Position numbers and translations under genes: made by a program. Positions 20,184 to 29,849 of a stretch of 64,000 nucleotides of DNA are shown piece after piece (positions within the stretch are counted from its first letter, which is position 1; each line of letters opens with the position of its first letter). Source of the DNA: Microbacterium sp. LCT-H2 (lineage in GTDB: Bacteria > Actinomycetota > Actinomycetes > Actinomycetales > Microbacteriaceae). The DNA is taken from contig NZ_MODW01000003.1 in the NCBI RefSeq assembly GCF_001866135.1, forward strand, positions 62,001 to 126,000, given 5' to 3'. The notes under the pieces are model-generated. The model saw only the letters and a program-made list of their open reading frames with translations, ran no database searches and was not told the DNA's origin.

Positions 20184-21299
20184 TCAGACGCCGGCGTCGC
20201 GGGGATCGGGTGCCGTCGGTCGGCGGGACAGCCGCGTCAGCCGCGGGATGTCCGCGGTGGCGCCGGCGTCGGCCGGGACGATGATCTGCTGGGACGCGGC
20301 GATGTCGATCCCCTCGGCCCGGACGACGAGGTCGCCGACGGGAGCGCGGCGGGAAAGGAGGGCGAGGGCGATCGGCCCGTCCTCATGATGCCGCGCGGAG
20401 GAGGTGATGTGCCCGACCTCGTCGTCGCCCGCGAACACCGGGGCTCCGGGTTCCGGAAGCACGGCGTCGCTGCCGTCGAGCTGGAGCAGGGCGAGCCGCC
20501 GCGGCGGATGACCGAGGTTGTGCACCTTCGCGACGGTCTCCTGCCCGCGGTAGCAGCCCTTGTTCAGGTGCACAGCGCTGCGGAGCCAGTCCGACTCGTG
20601 CGGCAGCGACCGCTCGTCCACCTCGGCCGCCCACCGCGGACGCCAGGCGGCGATGCGCAGCGCTTCGGCGGCGAGGAGACCAGCGGCGTCCTCCCGATCG
20701 AGCTCCGCGGCGAGCGCCCGCGCCACCGTCTCGGGCACGATGGCGACCCGCCAGGCGAGGTCGGCCCCGGGGTGCGCGGCCACGTCGGCGTACTGATGCC
20801 CGCCGACGGCGACCTGCTGCCACGGGTCGACCCAGATCCGGGCGTCGTCGAGGCCGCGCACGCGCTCGGCCGCGGGACCCCCGTCGACGAAGCCGAGGAG
20901 CGCGAGGTCGGAGCGCAGCTCGACCGTGGCCTGGGTGCGGAACTTCATCCGCGTCAGCCAGCTCGCCAGACCCTCGGCGTCGCCGGCGTCCGCCAGGAGC
21001 CAGGTCGAGGTGCCGTCGTCGAGCACGCCCGCGGCGTGCTCCACCCGTCCCTGCGGATCGAGGACGAGGAGCTCGGTGCTCTCCCCCGCTCGCAGATGAC
21101 CCACCGCCTGCGACGTGATGGAGTCGAGCCAGGGAAGGCGTTCGGGGCCGGATACCTCGATGACCGTCCGGTCGTCGAGGGGCGCGATCGCCGTTCCGGC
21201 CGCGAGGCGGCGCTGCTCCCGGAACGGATCGCCGAAGTGGGCGATCCCGCGCTCCCCTGCTGTCGCGCCGGGGACGCCGTCGAAGACGCTGGTGCTCAC
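20184..21299 (-). CDS. ygfZ: Folate-binding protein YgfZ
   Basis: A 371-residue tetrahydrofolate-binding protein of the GcvT-like fold, required for maintenance or repair of some Fe-S enzymes. The diagnostic K-G-C-Y-x-G-Q-E motif is present as HLNKGCYRGQETVAKVHNLG (about residues 245-265), with an N-terminal GcvT half (TVIEVSGPERLPWLDSITSQ). It ends with the usual beta-barrel domain. It starts 12 bases after the nitrobindin stop on the same strand, so the two are probably cotranscribed; both handle cofactor or redox chemistry. Confidence 0.93.
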   Translation of the reverse strand: MSTSVFDGVPGATAGERGIAHFGDPFREQRRLAAGTAIAPLDDRTVIEVSGPERLPWLDSITSQAVGHLRAGESTELLVLDPQGRVEHAAGVLDDGTSTWLLADAGDAEGLASWLTRMKFRTQATVELRSDLALLGFVDGGPAAERVRGLDDARIWVDPWQQVAVGGHQYADVAAHPGADLAWRVAIVPETVARALAAELDREDAAGLLAAEALRIAAWRPRWAAEVDERSLPHESDWLRSAVHLNKGCYRGQETVAKVHNLGHPPRRLALLQLDGSDAVLPEPGAPVFAGDDEVGHITSSARHHEDGPIALALLSRRAPVGDLVVRAEGIDIAASQQIIVPADAGATADIPRLTRLSRRPTAPDPRDAGV

Positions 21300-21311
21300 G
21301 GTGTGCTCCGT

Positions 21312-21914
21312 TCAGACGCGGGCGAGACGCGCCGAGGCGTGCGCCCGCAGAGGTGTGCCGAGGGCGGCGATGTCCCACGCCCACAGCAGGTGCCCGTCGA
21401 CGAGTCCGTACATCCGCGAGGCGGAGCCGTAGTCCTTGGCGCCGGCGCCGCGCACGATCGCGTCCGACGCGAGGTCAACCCGCGGTCCGTTGATCTCGCC
21501 GAGGTAGTACTCGAGCATGCCGTCCGAGCGCGCCAGCGACACCTCGAGCGGGAACGCGCCGTTGGCCGACCGCAGCGCCTCCACGTCGTCGACCGTGCGG
21601 GCGACGGGCGTCGCCGTCGGCGGCAGCAGCGCCGGTCCCGCGTGGGTCGCCGCGGCCGGACGCGCCAGACGCCAGAAACCGGACTCGGCGGTCAGCGGGA
21701 CGGCGGGCGCACCCTCGTCACCGACGAAGGTCGCCGTGGCCGCATAGTTGAGGAACGGCCCCCCGTCGTGGCTGAAGCTGACGCGATGCGTGAACTCGCC
21801 CTGCAGACGCTCCTCGCCGACCGGGTAGTCGATCACCCCGGACCCCTCCCACACGCCGATCAGCCACGCCAGCGGGGCGAGGTCGGCGGGAAGGTCGGTG
21901 GGGAGTTCGATCAT
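21312..21914 (-). CDS. FABP/THAP4-type heme-binding protein (nitrobindin)
   Basis: A 200-residue ten-stranded beta-barrel protein. The hallmark GVWEGSG motif is at residues 21-27 and the barrel strands contain GEFTHRVSFSHDGGPFLNYA. A heme-coordinating His near the C-terminus is expected in this family; HLLWAWDIAALG and LRAHASARL supply candidates. Nitrobindins bind ferric heme and isomerise peroxynitrite. It lies immediately upstream of ygfZ and just downstream of the 37-residue membrane peptide gene. Confidence 0.88.
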   Translation of the reverse strand: MIELPTDLPADLAPLAWLIGVWEGSGVIDYPVGEERLQGEFTHRVSFSHDGGPFLNYAATATFVGDEGAPAVPLTAESGFWRLARPAAATHAGPALLPPTATPVARTVDDVEALRSANGAFPLEVSLARSDGMLEYYLGEINGPRVDLASDAIVRGAGAKDYGSASRMYGLVDGHLLWAWDIAALGTPLRAHASARLARV

Positions 21915-21918
21915 GTCG

Positions 21919-22032
21919 TCAGCGCTGGCCGCGGAAGAGGTTGCGCAGCACCACGGCCGAGACGAAAACGATCGCGAGGCTCGCCAGGCCGAGCAGGCCG
22001 ATGAAGAAGATTTCGAGCGCCATGATGTCCAT
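21919..22032 (-). CDS. Small single-TM membrane protein, 37 residues
   Basis: A short ORF, MDIMALEIFF..., with one hydrophobic helix (FFIGLLGLASLAIVFVSAVVL) and a basic end LRNLFRGQR. An AAGG site lies eight bases before ATG 22032; ATG 22023 is an alternative with GGAGG 11 bases upstream. It ends five bases before the nitrobindin start, so it is probably the first gene of a membrane peptide-nitrobindin-ygfZ operon. No family recognised. Confidence 0.55.
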   Translation of the reverse strand: MDIMALEIFFIGLLGLASLAIVFVSAVVLRNLFRGQR

Positions 22033-22061
22033 GACCTCCACCTTACCCCCGGCGATCCGGG

Positions 22062-22352
22062 TCAGGAGGGGATGAGGGCGGCCAGCCCGAAGCCGACCGA
22101 GATGATCCCCATCAGCAGCAGCGCACCGGTCACGCTGCTCGCGACACGGAAGATGAAACCCTGCGTGCGGCCGTACCAGAGCTGCACGGCGAAGGAGAGC
22201 AGCACGACCGCCCCGAAGCCCACCAGCATCCAGGGGATGCGCCACTCCTCGGGAGCGAAGATCCCGATGACGATACTGCCGACGAACGCGGTCGCCCAGA
22301 CCGCGATGACGCCGGTGAAGGCGTTGCGGGGCGCGAGTGCCGGTTCTGACAT
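22062..22352 (-). CDS. Small three-TM membrane protein, function unknown
   Basis: A 96-residue protein (start MSEPALAPRN at ATG 22352; an ATG at 22370 would add six residues). Three hydrophobic stretches are visible: AFTGVIAVWATAFVGSIVIGI, WMLVGFGAVVLLSFAV and SSVTGALLLMGIISVGFGL. No known domain; similar small proteins accompany the nitrobindin-ygfZ locus in relatives. It is divergent from the GlnR-like regulator with 74 bases between. Confidence 0.7.
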   Translation of the reverse strand: MSEPALAPRNAFTGVIAVWATAFVGSIVIGIFAPEEWRIPWMLVGFGAVVLLSFAVQLWYGRTQGFIFRVASSVTGALLLMGIISVGFGLAALIPS

Positions 22353-22426
22353 GTCTCCATTCTTGCGCATCGGTGGCCGCTATCATGGCGGCACGGCGTC
22401 GATCCCCCCGCCGGTGAGGAGTGCGC

Positions 22427-23110
22427 GTGGCCCTGGTGCTGGTTCTGACCAATGCTCCGCTCTCGGAGCAGGTGCTGCCCGCCCTCGAGCTGCTGAGCCA
22501 TCGCACCCGGCAGATCCCCGCGGAGCCCGCGCAGCTCATCAACGCCCCGGAGTACGACATCGTGATCGTCGACGGCCGTCACGACCTGGTCGGGGCGAAA
22601 TCGCTGTGCCGTCTGCTGCGGGCCACCGGCCAGGATGCGCCGCTGCTGCTCGTGGTGACCGAGGGCGGCATGAGCGCGCTCTCCGGCGAATGGGGCATCG
22701 ACGACGTGCTGCTGTCCACCGCCGGCCCCGCCGAGATCGACGCGCGCGTGCGCCTCGCCCTCGCCCGGCGGGACGAGGTCGCGGAACCGGCGCGGGTGCA
22801 GGCCTCCGGCGTCACGATCGACGAGCAGTCCTACTCGGCGAAGCTGCACGGCCGGCCGCTGGACCTCACCTACAAGGAGTTCCAGCTCCTGCACTTCCTC
22901 GCCACGCACCCCTCGCGGGTGTTCACCCGCGAGCAGCTGCTCAGCGAGGTGTGGGGGTACGACTACTTCGGCGGCACCAGGACCGTGGACGTGCACGTGC
23001 GCCGGCTGCGCGCGAAGCTCGGCGATCAGGAGCAGATCATCGGCACCGTGCGCAACGTCGGGTACCGCTTCAACGTCTACGAGGACGACAGCCTGGTCGG
23101 CTCGCGCTGA
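22427..23110 (+). CDS. GlnR-like winged-helix regulator (OmpR family, atypical receiver)
   Basis: A 227-residue protein. The N-terminal receiver-like domain (1-120) begins [19 protein letters not shown] and lacks the paired acidic residues of a phosphorylatable receiver, although IVIVDGRHD supplies one Asp at the usual place; this is the pattern of GlnR-type orphan regulators. The C-terminal domain is a full OmpR winged helix: [50 protein letters not shown] choose GTG 22427 because GAGGAG lies five bases before it; GTG 22421 is in frame. There is no partner kinase nearby. It may act in nitrogen or phosphate control. Confidence 0.85.
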   Translation: MALVLVLTNAPLSEQVLPALELLSHRTRQIPAEPAQLINAPEYDIVIVDGRHDLVGAKSLCRLLRATGQDAPLLLVVTEGGMSALSGEWGIDDVLLSTAGPAEIDARVRLALARRDEVAEPARVQASGVTIDEQSYSAKLHGRPLDLTYKEFQLLHFLATHPSRVFTREQLLSEVWGYDYFGGTRTVDVHVRRLRAKLGDQEQIIGTVRNVGYRFNVYEDDSLVGSR

Positions 23111-23115
23111 CCGCC

Positions 23116-23137
23116 GTTCACACGCCCGACACCTGCC
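23116..23137 (+). promoter_or_regulatory. PHO-box-like direct repeat upstream of ppk
   Basis: Two adjacent 11-nt units, GTTCACACGCC (23116) and CGACACCTGCC (23127), matching the pstS box unit GTTCACCTGCC at 9/11 and 8/11 positions. They occupy the -35 region of a likely leaderless ppk promoter (TAGATG-like -10 at 23144, ATG at 23156). Confidence 0.5.
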
Positions 23138-23155
23138 GGTGCTTAGATGTACCCC

Positions 23156-25324
23156 ATGATCGATCCCGCACTCGCCGACGCCGGACTCGGTGACGCAGAA
23201 GACGACGACTTCGACGACGCCGTCGAGGCGCCGGACTCGCAGCTCCCCGACCACCGCTATCTGGACCGCGAGCTGAGCTGGCTCGCGTTCAACCAGCGGG
23301 TGCTCGAACTCGCGGAGGACCCGTCGCTGCCCGAGCTGGAGCGGGCGAACTTCCTGGCGATCTTCGCCAGCAACCTCGACGAGTTCTTCATGGTGCGTGT
23401 GGCCGGCCTCAAACGGCGCATCATGACCGGCCTCGCCGTGCCGACCAACATCGGGCGGTCGCCCGTCGACGCCCTCGCGGACATCTCGCGGGAGGCCCAC
23501 GCGCTGCAGCTCCGCCACGCGGACGCCTGGACGAAGCTCGTCCGTCCTGCTCTCGCCGACTCCGGCATCGAGATCACCGACTGGTCCGATCTCACCGACG
23601 ACGAGCGCCGGGCACTGTCGGACTACTTCGGAGCGCAGGTCTTCCCGGTGCTGATGCCCCTGGCGGTCGACCCGGCGCACCCGTTCCCCTACATCTCCGG
23701 CCTCTCCCTGAACCTCGCCATCCGCATCCGCAACGCGCGGACCGGCCGCCAGGAGTTCGCGCGCCTCAAAGTGCCGCCCATGCTGCCGCGCTTCGTCGAG
23801 GTCCCGGGCGGCGGGGAGATCAAGCGTTTCCTGCGGCTGGAGGAACTCATCGCCAACCACCTCGGCGACCTCTTCCCCGGCATGGAGGTGCTCGACCACC
23901 ACGCGTTCCGCCTCACCCGCAACGAGGATGTGGAGATCGAGGAGGACGAGAGCGAGAACCTCATCCAGGCGCTCGAGGCCGAGCTGCTGCGTCGTCGGTT
24001 CGGTCCGCCCATCCGGCTCGAGATCACCGACGACATGGACGACGTCACCATGGACCTGCTGGTCAGGGAACTCGACATCACCGACCTCGAGGTGTACCGC
24101 CTCCCTGGACCGCTCGACCTCCGCGGACTGTTCGACCTGTCGCGGATCGACCGTCCGGACCTGCGGTATCCGCCGCACCTGCCCACCACCGCCGTCGCCT
24201 TCCAGCCCGCGGGGTCGAGCAATCGCGCCGACATCTTCAAGGCGATCCGCAAGTCCGACGTCCTCGTGCACCACCCGTACGAGTCGTTCACCACGAGCGT
24301 CCAGGCGTTCCTGGAGCAGGCCGCCCGCGACCCGCATGTGCTCGCCATCAAGCAGACGTTGTACCGGACCTCCGGCGACAGCCCCGTCGTACAGGCGCTC
24401 ATCGACGCCGCCGAGGCGGGCAAGCAGGTGCTCGCGCTCGTCGAGGTGAAAGCGCGATTCGACGAGGCGAACAACATCGTCTGGGCGCGCAAGCTGGAGA
24501 AGGCCGGCGTGCACGTGGTGTACGGCCTCGTCGGGCTCAAGACCCACTGCAAGCTCGCCCTCGTCATCCGCGAGGAGGACGGCCGGCTCCAGCACTACTC
24601 GCACGTCGGCACGGGCAACTACAACCCGAAGACCAGCCGAATCTATGAGGACTTCGGACTGTTCACCGCCGACGCCCAGGTGGGCAAGGACCTCACCCGG
24701 CTGTTCAACGAGCTCAGCGGTTACGCCATCGAGAAGAAGTTCAAGCGCCTCCTCGTCGCGCCGCTGCACCTCCGCAAGGGTCTCGTCCGGCTGATCGACG
24801 CCGAACGCCGGATCGCCGAGGCGGGCAAGCCGGCGCACATCCGCATCAAGGTCAACTCGATGGTCGACGAGGAGATCATCGACGCGCTCTATCGCGCGAG
24901 TGCCGCGGGGGTGAAGGTCGACGTGTGGGTGCGCGGTATCTGCAGCCTGCGGACCGACCTCGACGGGATCAGCGACAACATCACGGTCCGCAGCATCCTC
25001 GGCCGCTATCTCGAGCACTCCCGGATCTTCACGTTCGAGAACGACGGCGACCCGCAGGTGTACATCGGCAGCGCCGACATGATGCACCGCAACCTCGACC
25101 GTCGCGTGGAGGCCCTGGTCCGGGTCACGGACCCCGCGCATCTCAAGGAGCTCATCGCCTTCTTCGACCTGGCGATGGACGACCGGACCTCCTCGTGGCA
25201 CCTGGGCCGCGACGGCGTCTGGGAGCGTCACGCCGTGGACGCCGACGGCAAGCCCCTCGTCGACCTGCAGGATACGACCATGGGGATGATCCAGCGACGT
25301 CGTCGGGCGCGGGCGGTTCGATGA
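23156..25324 (+). CDS. ppk: Polyphosphate kinase 1
   Basis: A 722-residue enzyme that polymerises ATP gamma-phosphate into polyphosphate. After an acidic N-terminus come the N domain ([18 protein letters not shown]), head domain, and two PLD-like C domains with the catalytic His residues in [16 protein letters not shown] and [22 protein letters not shown] 23147 is an alternative start three codons upstream; neither has a ribosome-binding site and 23156 fits a leaderless start. The stop overlaps the next gene (ATGA), giving ppk-mutT1 as in mycobacteria. The PHO-box-like repeat suggests induction under phosphate limitation. Confidence 0.95.
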   Translation: MIDPALADAGLGDAEDDDFDDAVEAPDSQLPDHRYLDRELSWLAFNQRVLELAEDPSLPELERANFLAIFASNLDEFFMVRVAGLKRRIMTGLAVPTNIGRSPVDALADISREAHALQLRHADAWTKLVRPALADSGIEITDWSDLTDDERRALSDYFGAQVFPVLMPLAVDPAHPFPYISGLSLNLAIRIRNARTGRQEFARLKVPPMLPRFVEVPGGGEIKRFLRLEELIANHLGDLFPGMEVLDHHAFRLTRNEDVEIEEDESENLIQALEAELLRRRFGPPIRLEITDDMDDVTMDLLVRELDITDLEVYRLPGPLDLRGLFDLSRIDRPDLRYPPHLPTTAVAFQPAGSSNRADIFKAIRKSDVLVHHPYESFTTSVQAFLEQAARDPHVLAIKQTLYRTSGDSPVVQALIDAAEAGKQVLALVEVKARFDEANNIVWARKLEKAGVHVVYGLVGLKTHCKLALVIREEDGRLQHYSHVGTGNYNPKTSRIYEDFGLFTADAQVGKDLTRLFNELSGYAIEKKFKRLLVAPLHLRKGLVRLIDAERRIAEAGKPAHIRIKVNSMVDEEIIDALYRASAAGVKVDVWVRGICSLRTDLDGISDNITVRSILGRYLEHSRIFTFENDGDPQVYIGSADMMHRNLDRRVEALVRVTDPAHLKELIAFFDLAMDDRTSSWHLGRDGVWERHAVDADGKPLVDLQDTTMGMIQRRRRARAVR

Positions 25325-26307
25325 CGGCGCGGCAGGTCCAGCTCCCGCCGTCTGCGGCCGAAGCGAAGTGGGCGGACAAAGCCGTGTACGCGGCCGGTGC
25401 CGTCGTGTGGCGTCTGGTCGACGGCAAGCTGCGGATCCTTCTCATCCACCGCACGAAGTACCGCGACGTCACCCTGCCGAAGGGGAAGGTCGACCCGGGC
25501 GAGATGCTCGCGGAGACCGCGGTGCGCGAGGTGCACGAGGAGACCGGCATCCGGGTGGCGCTCGGCGTGCCGGTCGGGGTCAGCCGCTACCACCTCGCGT
25601 CCCGCAAGCAGAAGGTCGTCCACTACTGGGCGGCCGAGGCCACGGACGCGGCGATCCGCGCCTCGACCTTCGTGCCGAACCGCGAGATCGCCGCCCTCGA
25701 GTGGGTCAGCGTGAAGAAGGCCCGCGCCGCGCTGAGCTACCCCGTCGACCTCGAGATCCTCGATGCGTTCGCGGCGCTGGTGGACGACGGCGTGCTGCGG
25801 ACCTTCCCGGTGATCGCCCTCCGGCACGCGAAGGCCCTGCCCCGCTCGGAATGGGACAAGGCGGACGCGACCCGACCGCTCACGGACCGCGGGAAGCGCC
25901 AGGCCAAAGCCATCGTCGGGCCGCTCCGCGCTTTCGGCGTGCGCAAGATCGTCACCAGCGACGCGGTGCGCTGCGTGCAGACCGTCACGCCGCTCGCCAA
26001 GGCCCTGGACCGCACGCCGGTCCTCACCGAGAAGATCAGCCAGGACGCCTGGGAGGACGGCGTCGCCGACCTCCGCTCCGTCGTCGGCCGCCGCATCCGC
26101 GCCGGTAAGCCCGCCGTACTCTGCAGCCACGGCCCCGTGCTACCCGCGCTCCTCTCGGAGATCGCCCTCGCGACCGGCACCGTGCACGGCTCGTACGTCG
26201 GCAGTGCTGCCGATCTGGAGACCGGCGCGTTCTCCGTAGTCCACGTCTCGGCGACCAACCCCGGCTCCGGCATCATCTCGATCGAGACCCACGCGCCGAA
26301 GGTCTGA
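25321..26307 (+). CDS. NUDIX hydrolase-histidine phosphatase fusion (MutT1-like)
   Basis: A 328-residue two-domain protein. Residues 1-150: NUDIX domain with the box [23 protein letters not shown] (G-x5-E-x7-R-E-U-x-E-E-x-G-I). Residues 160-328: histidine phosphatase domain with [13 protein letters not shown] (RHG-type RHA motif) and [10 protein letters not shown]. This is the layout of mycobacterial MutT1, which hydrolyses 8-oxo-dGTP and diadenosine polyphosphates. It is translationally coupled to ppk by ATGA overlap, linking nucleotide clean-up and polyphosphate metabolism. Confidence 0.9.
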   Translation: MTARQVQLPPSAAEAKWADKAVYAAGAVVWRLVDGKLRILLIHRTKYRDVTLPKGKVDPGEMLAETAVREVHEETGIRVALGVPVGVSRYHLASRKQKVVHYWAAEATDAAIRASTFVPNREIAALEWVSVKKARAALSYPVDLEILDAFAALVDDGVLRTFPVIALRHAKALPRSEWDKADATRPLTDRGKRQAKAIVGPLRAFGVRKIVTSDAVRCVQTVTPLAKALDRTPVLTEKISQDAWEDGVADLRSVVGRRIRAGKPAVLCSHGPVLPALLSEIALATGTVHGSYVGSAADLETGAFSVVHVSATNPGSGIISIETHAPKV

Positions 26308-26421
26308 CCCTTCCCGTCGTTCGAGTCGCGCACTTCGCTGCATCTGTGCTCGAAATGGCGCAAAGTGGGCGATTCAAAAGGGCGCGCGGTGACGGGGGCC
26401 GGCTCCAGAGAGTCGCCGGCC

Positions 26422-26443
26422 GTTCACCTGCCGTTCACCTGCG
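26422..26443 (+). promoter_or_regulatory. PHO box upstream of pstS
   Basis: Two perfect adjacent 11-nt direct repeats, GTTCACCTGCC (26422) and GTTCACCTGCG (26433), the canonical actinobacterial PHO-box form. A GTTAACC copy follows at 26456, about eight bases before a TAGCGT -10 hexamer (26471-26476). This is the expected binding site of RegX3/PhoP-type regulators. Confidence 0.75.
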
Positions 26444-26527
26444 CGGGAGAGTCTCGTTAACCGTCGCCCCTAGCGTCACTGTGTGCCCTGCACCGGGCCC
26501 CACCCCTCCAAGATCGAAGGATCCACA

Positions 26528-27631
26528 GTGAAGATCTCCCGAATCGCACGAATCGGCGCCATCGGCGCCGTCGCCGCTCTCGCCCTCGCCGGCTGTGCCG
26601 CGAACGAAGGCGGAGCCGGTGGCTCCAGCGAAGAGCCCTCGGAGTCCACGCTCTCCGGCACGATCGACGCGACCGGCGCGTCCTCGCAGACCGCAGCCCA
26701 GGAGGCCTGGGTCGCCGCGTTCCAGACCGCCCACCCCGACGTGACGGTCAACTACGAGCCCACCGGCTCCGGCACCGGCCGCGAGAACTTCCTCGAGGGC
26801 GGCAGCAACTTCATCGGATCCGACCGCGCGTTCAACGACGAGGAGATCGCCGCCGGCGGCTTCGGCGCCTGCACCACCGACGACATCGTCGAGGTCCCCC
26901 TCTACATCTCCCCCGTCGCCGTCGCCTTCAACCTCGAGGGCATCGACACGCTGAACCTCGACGCCGCCACGATCGCGGGCATCTTCGCCGGCACGATCAC
27001 CAACTGGAACGACGAGGCCATCGCCGCCCTGAACGACGGCGTCGAGCTCCCCGACCTGGCGATCTCCCCCGTGCACCGCTCCGACCCCTCGGGCACCCAG
27101 GAGACCTTCGCCAAGTACCTCAGCGCGACGGCCCCCGACGTCTGGACCTACGAGGTCTCCGACGAGTGGCCGATCCAGGGTGGCGAGGCCGCGCAGGGCA
27201 CCTCCGGTGTGAAGCAGGCCCTCACCGCCGGCAACGGCGCAATCGGCTTCCTCGACGCGTCCCAGGCGGACGGCCTCGGCCAGGTCGCCGTGGGCGTCGG
27301 CGAGGACTTCGTCTCCTACTCGGCCGAGGCGGCCGCGAAGCTCGTCGAGGGCTCGCCGCTCGCCGAGGGCCGCGGTGAGGGCGACCTCGTCTTCGACGTC
27401 GACCCGGCCGCTGCTGCGGACGGCGCCTACCCGATCGCCCTGGTCAGCTACCTCATCGGCTGCGAGCAGTACGAGGACAGCAACGTCGCGGAGCTCGTGA
27501 AGGAGTACTTCACGTACATCGCGAGCGCCGAGGGCCAGGACGCCGCCGCCGAGAACGCCGGCAGCGCCCCGATCTCGGACGGCCTGCGCGAGCAGGTCCA
27601 GGCCGCGATCGACCTCATCCAGGTCGGCTGA
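26528..27631 (+). CDS. pstS: Phosphate ABC transporter substrate-binding lipoprotein PstS
   Basis: A 367-residue lipoprotein that binds orthophosphate outside the membrane. GTG 26528 has AAGGA six bases upstream; the signal peptide ends in the lipobox LAGC. Phosphate-contact loops are visible: IDATGASSQTAAQEAW, EPTGSGTGRENFLEG and HRSDPSGTQETFAKYL. An acidic, Ser/Glu-rich linker follows the lipid anchor. First gene of pstSCAB, downstream of a perfect PHO box and followed by an intercistronic hairpin that probably keeps PstS in excess over the membrane subunits. Confidence 0.96.
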   Translation: MKISRIARIGAIGAVAALALAGCAANEGGAGGSSEEPSESTLSGTIDATGASSQTAAQEAWVAAFQTAHPDVTVNYEPTGSGTGRENFLEGGSNFIGSDRAFNDEEIAAGGFGACTTDDIVEVPLYISPVAVAFNLEGIDTLNLDAATIAGIFAGTITNWNDEAIAALNDGVELPDLAISPVHRSDPSGTQETFAKYLSATAPDVWTYEVSDEWPIQGGEAAQGTSGVKQALTAGNGAIGFLDASQADGLGQVAVGVGEDFVSYSAEAAAKLVEGSPLAEGRGEGDLVFDVDPAAAADGAYPIALVSYLIGCEQYEDSNVAELVKEYFTYIASAEGQDAAAENAGSAPISDGLREQVQAAIDLIQVG

Positions 27632-27655
27632 TCCTGCCGATCCACTGACGACGGT

Positions 27656-27685
27656 GCCCCCGCGTCCCCGAGCGGGCGCGGGGGC
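27656..27685 (+). terminator. Intercistronic hairpin between pstS and pstC
   Basis: A perfect 9-bp stem GCCCCCGCG / CGCGGGGGC (27656-27664 with 27677-27685) with a 12-base loop, no T run. It is placed to act as a partial terminator or 3' stabiliser, raising pstS transcript over pstCAB. Confidence 0.6.
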
Positions 27686-27737
27686 TCCGCCAGGTCAGCA
27701 CCCGATCCATCTCCACCCGGCCCGAAACAGGGAGATC

Positions 27738-28721
27738 ATGAGCACGACCGCGCAGGAGCCGACAACGGCACCGGCACCGACACCGGCGCCGCCCACACCG
27801 ATCAAGGCCAAGCAGCGCCTCGGCGACCGGGTCTTCTCCGGCACCGCGCTGGCGGCCGGCATCATCATCCTGGTCGTGCTGGCGCTCGTCGCGGCCTTCC
27901 TCATCATCCAGAGCCTGCCGGCCTTCCAGCTCGACACCACCGACAACCACATCCTCCGGGGCGAGTCTTTCTGGGTGTACGTGTGGCCACTCGTCTTCGG
28001 CACCCTCTGGGCCTCGTTCATCGCCCTGCTGATCGCGGCCCCCATCGCCATCGGCATCGCGCTCTTCATCTCTCACTACGCCCACCGACGGCTCGCGTCG
28101 TTCCTCGGCTACATCATCGACCTGCTCGCCGCAGTCCCCTCCGTGGTGTTCGGCCTCTGGGGCGGCCTCGTGCTCGCCCCCATGCTCCAGCCGATCTACG
28201 TATGGCTCAACGAGAACGCCTCGTGGGTGCCGTTCTTCGGCGGCCAGGTCTCCGCGACGGGCAAGACGATCCTCACCGCCGCGCTCGTCCTCGCTGTGAT
28301 GTGCATCCCGATCATGACCGCGATCTGCCGCGAGGTCTTCCTGCAGACCCCCAAGCTCCACGAGGAGGCGGCCCTCGCCCTCGGCTCCACGCGCTGGGAG
28401 ATGGTCCGCATGGCCGTCCTCCCCTTCGCCCGCGGCGGCATGGTGTCGGCGGCAATGCTCGCCCTCGGCCGCGCGCTCGGCGAGACGATGGCCGTGACGA
28501 TGGTGCTCTCCCCCTCGGCGGTGGTCAGCTTCCTCGTGCTCACCGCCACGAACCCCACGCCGATCCCCGCGAACATCGCGCTCGCCTTCCCGGAGGCGCA
28601 CGGCACCGGCGTGAACACGCTGATCGCGACCGGCCTCATCCTCTTCGTCGTGACCTTCGCGGTCAACGCGCTGGCGCGCTGGATCGTGGCCCGCCGCGCC
28701 GAGTTCTCGGGAGCGAACTGA
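27738..28721 (+). CDS. pstC: Phosphate ABC transporter permease PstC
   Basis: A 327-residue inner membrane permease with six membrane segments after a Pro/Thr/Ala-rich cytoplasmic N-terminus (APAPTPAPPTPI). The ABC coupling-loop (EAA-type) motif is EEAALALGSTRWEMVRMAVLP. FGLWGGLVLAP lies in the periplasmic loop. The start is ATG 27738, preceded by GGGAG. It forms the phosphate channel with PstA. Confidence 0.95.
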   Translation: MSTTAQEPTTAPAPTPAPPTPIKAKQRLGDRVFSGTALAAGIIILVVLALVAAFLIIQSLPAFQLDTTDNHILRGESFWVYVWPLVFGTLWASFIALLIAAPIAIGIALFISHYAHRRLASFLGYIIDLLAAVPSVVFGLWGGLVLAPMLQPIYVWLNENASWVPFFGGQVSATGKTILTAALVLAVMCIPIMTAICREVFLQTPKLHEEAALALGSTRWEMVRMAVLPFARGGMVSAAMLALGRALGETMAVTMVLSPSAVVSFLVLTATNPTPIPANIALAFPEAHGTGVNTLIATGLILFVVTFAVNALARWIVARRAEFSGAN

Positions 28722-28722
28722 C

Positions 28723-29820
28723 ATGACCGCCCTCACCAGCGCTCCGCCCGCCGCGAGCACCACCGCGCTCACCTCCGGCCGCCTGCCGAAGTGGGCTCCG
28801 TGGGCCCTCCTCGGCGTCTCCTTCGTCGTGTCCGCCGCGGTCTTCGGTGTCGCCGCCGCCGGCTCGGACACGCCGCTCGCCGACTTCAACATCGCGGGCA
28901 CCGTCATCGTCGGCATCCTGCTCTACATGGTGATCATCACGGTGATCTCGTCCATCGCCGAGAGCCGTCGCAAGGCCGTCGACCGCCTGATGACGGCCCT
29001 CGTCGCCACGGCCTTCCTCATCGCCCTGCTGCCGCTGATCTCCCTGCTGTGGACCGTGGTGGCGAACGGCCTCGAGCGCTTCGACGCCGAGTTCTTCACC
29101 TACTCGATGCGCAATGTCGTCGGTGACGGCGGCGGTATCGTGCACGCCATCTGGGGCACGGTCCTCATCACGCTGACGGCCACGATCATCTCGGTGCCGG
29201 TCGGTCTGATGACCTCGATCTACCTCGTCGAGTACGGTCGCGGCAAGATCGCCAAGGCCATCACGTTCTTCGTCGACGTGATGACGGGCATCCCCTCGAT
29301 CGTCGCGGGTCTGTTCATCTACGCGGTGTTCGCCCTCCTGATCCGCCCCGGCATCTCGATGGGCTTCATGGGCGCGCTCGCCCTCGCCGTGCTGATGACG
29401 CCGGTCGTCGTCCGCGGCAGCGAGGAGCTGCTCCGGATCGTCCCGAACGAGCTGCGCGAGGCCTCCTACGCCCTGGGCGTGCCGAAGTGGCTCACGATCC
29501 TCAAGGTCGTCCTGCCCACCTCGATCGCCGGCATCATGACCTCCGTCATGCTCGCCATCTCCCGCGTGATCGGCGAGACGGCCCCGCTGCTGCTCACCGC
29601 CGGCTTCACGCAGAGCCTCAACACGAACATCTTCGACGGTCAGATGATGACCCTCCCGGTGTTCGCCTACAACCAGTACATGAACCAGGGCACGAGCCCG
29701 GACGCCGCCGTCGCGCGCGCCTGGGCCGCCGCCCTCACCCTCATCCTCATCGTCATGGTGCTGAACCTGCTCGCCCGCCTGATCGCGAAGCTGTTCGCCC
29801 CGAAGGTCAACGGCCGCTGA
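28723..29820 (+). CDS. pstA: Phosphate ABC transporter permease PstA
   Basis: A 365-residue permease, slightly longer than the common ~300 because of extra N-terminal membrane segments (about eight predicted in total, two of them before the conserved core). The coupling-loop motif is [21 protein letters not shown]. It starts one base after the pstC stop (TGACATG), so it is translationally coupled. Partner of PstC in the Pst complex. Confidence 0.95.
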   Translation: MTALTSAPPAASTTALTSGRLPKWAPWALLGVSFVVSAAVFGVAAAGSDTPLADFNIAGTVIVGILLYMVIITVISSIAESRRKAVDRLMTALVATAFLIALLPLISLLWTVVANGLERFDAEFFTYSMRNVVGDGGGIVHAIWGTVLITLTATIISVPVGLMTSIYLVEYGRGKIAKAITFFVDVMTGIPSIVAGLFIYAVFALLIRPGISMGFMGALALAVLMTPVVVRGSEELLRIVPNELREASYALGVPKWLTILKVVLPTSIAGIMTSVMLAISRVIGETAPLLLTAGFTQSLNTNIFDGQMMTLPVFAYNQYMNQGTSPDAAVARAWAAALTLILIVMVLNLLARLIAKLFAPKVNGR

Positions 29821-29849
29821 GGCCCCGACCACTCAGAATAGGAATCCAC

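Noticed and set aside
22130..25231. 1033-codon open frame on the minus strand
   Set aside because: It lies antisense to the GlnR-like gene and ppk, which have unmistakable domains. The translation is rich in Val/Glu/Asp/His/Arg of the kind produced by antisense frames in high-GC DNA and has no recognisable domain.
26311..26380. Inverted-repeat-like stretch after mutT1
   Set aside because: The TTCGAGTCGCGCACTT and GCGCAAAGTGGGCG parts pair poorly, with several mismatches; not convincing as a terminator or third copy of the 86-nt element.
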